Translations under genes and position numbers: made by a program
Shown here: positions 4,814-6,079 of the stretch, piece after piece
Layout: each line of letters begins with the position of its first letter
Numbering within the stretch: the first letter of the stretch is position 1
Origin: an uncultured Oscillibacter sp.
Lineage (GTDB): Bacteria > Bacillota > Clostridia > Oscillospirales > Oscillospiraceae
NCBI GenBank assembly: GCA_946494635.1
Contig: CAMMCS010000117.1
Span: forward strand, 1-6,079
Direction: 5' to 3'
DNA length: 6,079 nt
Notes under the pieces: model-generated
Seen by the model: the letters and a program-made list of their open reading frames with translations, nothing else
Told to the model about the DNA's origin: nothing
The model's database searches: none

Positions 4814-4850
4814 GGCGGCCAGTTTCCCGGGACCTTCCTGGCTGGCCGCC
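4814..4850. promoter_or_regulatory. Perfect 9-bp hairpin upstream of the AlaX gene
   Basis: GGCGGCCAG (4814-4822) and CTGGCCGCC (4842-4850) are perfect inverted repeats around a 19-base loop that itself contains the palindrome TCCCGGGA. The structure ends 34 bases before the AlaX start codon. It has no T-tract on the plus strand. It may be an mRNA leader fold, an operator, or an intergenic repeat; the sequence does not say which. Confidence 0.45.
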
Positions 4851-4884
4851 GCCTTCATCTCCTGAATGAAAGGAAGTTTTCCAC

Positions 4885-6039
4885 ATGGAAACGGAAAAGC
4901 TCTATTACCAGGATCCCTACCGCACTGCCTTCACCGCCAGGGTCCTCACCTGCGAGCCGTCCCAAACCGGCTATCTGGTGACCCTGGACCGCACCGCCTT
5001 CTACCCGGAGGGCGGCGGCCAGCCGGCGGACCACGGCACCCTGGGCACCACGGCCGTCACCGACGTCCACGAAAGGGACGGCGTGATTTTCCACACCTGT
5101 GACAGCCCTGTGGAAACCGGCTCTATTGTGGAGGGCGCCATCGACTGGCCCCGGCGGTTCGACCACATGCAGCAGCACTCCGGAGAACACATCCTCTCCG
5201 GCCTGCTGTGCTCGCTGTACGACTGCGACAACGTCGGCTTCCACCTGGGGGCGGACACCGTCACCATTGACTACAACCGGGAGCTGACCTGGGAGCAGGT
5301 GCTGGCTGCGGAGCTCCGGGCCAACGAAGCAATCTGGGCAGACACCCCGGCGGAGATCACCTTCCCCTCCCCGGAAACGCTGGAGCATCTCCACTACCGC
5401 AGCAAAAAGGAGCTCACCGGCCAGGTGCGGATCGTCTCCTTCCCCGGAGCCGACTGCTGCGCCTGCTGCGGCACCCACGTCCGCCGGGCCGGGGAGGTAG
5501 GGCTCATCAAGATCCTCTCCTGCCAGAAATTCCGGGAGGGGGTCCGGCTGGAGATCCTCTGCGGGGCGCGGGCCTACCGGTACCTCTCCCGGATCTATGA
5601 GCAGGATCACGCCGTGGCCCAGCTGCTGTCAGTAAAGCCCCAGGATACGCTGGCCGCTGTAGAACGGCAGAGCGCGGAGCTCGCTGCCGCCAAGCAGCGG
5701 ATGACGGAGCTGGAGGATCAGCTCTTCACCCTCCGGGCCCAGTCTTTGGCGGGCCGGGGAGACGTGCTGCTGGTGGAGCCCCCCATGCGGCCCGACGGGG
5801 CCCGAAAGCTGGCGGACGCCGCCGCAAAAGCCGCCGGCGGTCTGGCGGCAGTGTTTGCCGGGGAGGGAGCTTCCCATGTCTACGCCCTGGTTCACGCCGG
5901 CGGAGCTGACATCACCCCGCTGGTGAAGCGGCTGAATCAGGCCCTGAACGGCCGGGGCGGCGGGAGAAACGGCTTTGCCCAGGGCAGCGTCCGGGCAGAT
6001 GCCGCCGCCATCCGGGCCTTTTTCCAAAAGACCTGCTAA
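4885..6039 (+). CDS. Long-form AlaX: alanyl-tRNA editing hydrolase with C-terminal DHHA1 domain
   Basis: The 384-residue cytoplasmic protein matches the free-standing relatives of the AlaRS editing domain, which hydrolyse Ser-tRNA-Ala (and Gly-tRNA-Ala) to prevent mistranslation. An N-terminal beta-barrel carries AFYPEGGGQPADHGTL (38-53). The zinc-binding editing core has HSGEH (98-102) and CCGTH (194-198), giving the HxxxH and CxxxH ligand sets. The core also has NVGFHLG (116-122) and KILSCQKFREGVRLEILCG (209-227). Residues about 252-288 are a likely coiled coil (VERQSAELAAAKQRMTELED). The C-terminal part (about 294-384) contains GRGGGRNGFAQGS (357-369), the glycine-rich DHHA1 signature. All expected catalytic and metal residues are present and the length is normal for AlaX-L. 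The cluster DCCACCG (190-196) has more cysteines than needed. The start is set by AAAGGAAG (4869-4876), eight bases before the ATG. There is no alaS in view. Confidence 0.93.
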   Translation: METEKLYYQDPYRTAFTARVLTCEPSQTGYLVTLDRTAFYPEGGGQPADHGTLGTTAVTDVHERDGVIFHTCDSPVETGSIVEGAIDWPRRFDHMQQHSGEHILSGLLCSLYDCDNVGFHLGADTVTIDYNRELTWEQVLAAELRANEAIWADTPAEITFPSPETLEHLHYRSKKELTGQVRIVSFPGADCCACCGTHVRRAGEVGLIKILSCQKFREGVRLEILCGARAYRYLSRIYEQDHAVAQLLSVKPQDTLAAVERQSAELAAAKQRMTELEDQLFTLRAQSLAGRGDVLLVEPPMRPDGARKLADAAAKAAGGLAAVFAGEGASHVYALVHAGGADITPLVKRLNQALNGRGGGRNGFAQGSVRADAAAIRAFFQKTC

Positions 6040-6079
6040 CAAAAGTCAAGTAGAAATTTCAGATTTGGGGGAGCGACAA
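6040..6079. other. AT-richer intergenic end of the window
   Basis: These 40 bases after the AlaX stop codon are clearly AT-richer than the genes. They contain the palindrome GAAATTTC and end in GGGGGAGCGACAA, which could be the ribosome binding site of a gene starting just beyond the window. No hairpin terminator is visible after the AlaX gene here. Confidence 0.3.

Noticed and set aside
4855..5610. Minus-strand 251-codon frame opposite the AlaX gene
   Set aside because: It is antisense to a gene with clear zinc and glycine motifs, so it is a shadow of that coding sequence.

Overview
The window is a chromosomal stretch of a high-GC, low-complexity-intergenic Firmicute. The clostridial-type aspartyl-tRNA synthetase tail, the lipoprotein and signal-peptide styles, strong AGGAGG-type ribosome binding sites, and abundant GC-rich hairpin repeats of the 'TAGGGGCGG...CCGCCCG' kind all fit a gut member of the Oscillospiraceae/Ruminococcaceae. 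That placement is an inference from style and from remembered relatives, not from a search.

Layout. Positions 1-191 are the 3' end of aspS (+). It is followed by a hairpin-rich spacer and a strong terminator (286-318). Then comes the most curious feature: a second, diverged copy of the last 19 codons of aspS (355-411) with its own stop codon and its own terminator (414-441). From about 468 to 934 there is no credible gene. This stretch is framed by two 45-bp direct repeats exactly 422 bp apart and is packed with inverted repeats. A shared (bidirectional-looking) terminator at 943-982 closes a leftward gene (994-1695) for a small exported protein of unknown function.

A 143-bp divergent promoter region (1696-1838) separates that gene from a rightward set. 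This consists of a glycoside hydrolase family 3 lipoprotein resembling beta-N-acetylhexosaminidase NagZ (1839-3020), a signal-peptide plus four-helix membrane protein of unknown function (3081-3941), a 21-codon ORF (3963-4028) overlapping by ATGA a ZmaR-like GNAT acetyltransferase (4025-4777), and a long-form AlaX alanyl-tRNA editing protein (4885-6039). The last 40 bases are AT-richer and hold no recognisable gene.

How they work together. aspS and the AlaX-type protein both serve translation fidelity, but they are separated by unrelated genes and are not an obvious functional unit. The GH3 lipoprotein probably acts on cell-wall or glycan GlcNAc at the outer face of the membrane. The membrane protein just downstream may be co-transcribed with it. 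The small ORF and the acetyltransferase are very likely translationally coupled. I do not see a mobile element, CRISPR array, tRNA or rRNA. The best candidates for something undescribed are the duplicated aspS tail, the repeat island next to it, and the mini-ORF coupled to the acetyltransferase.
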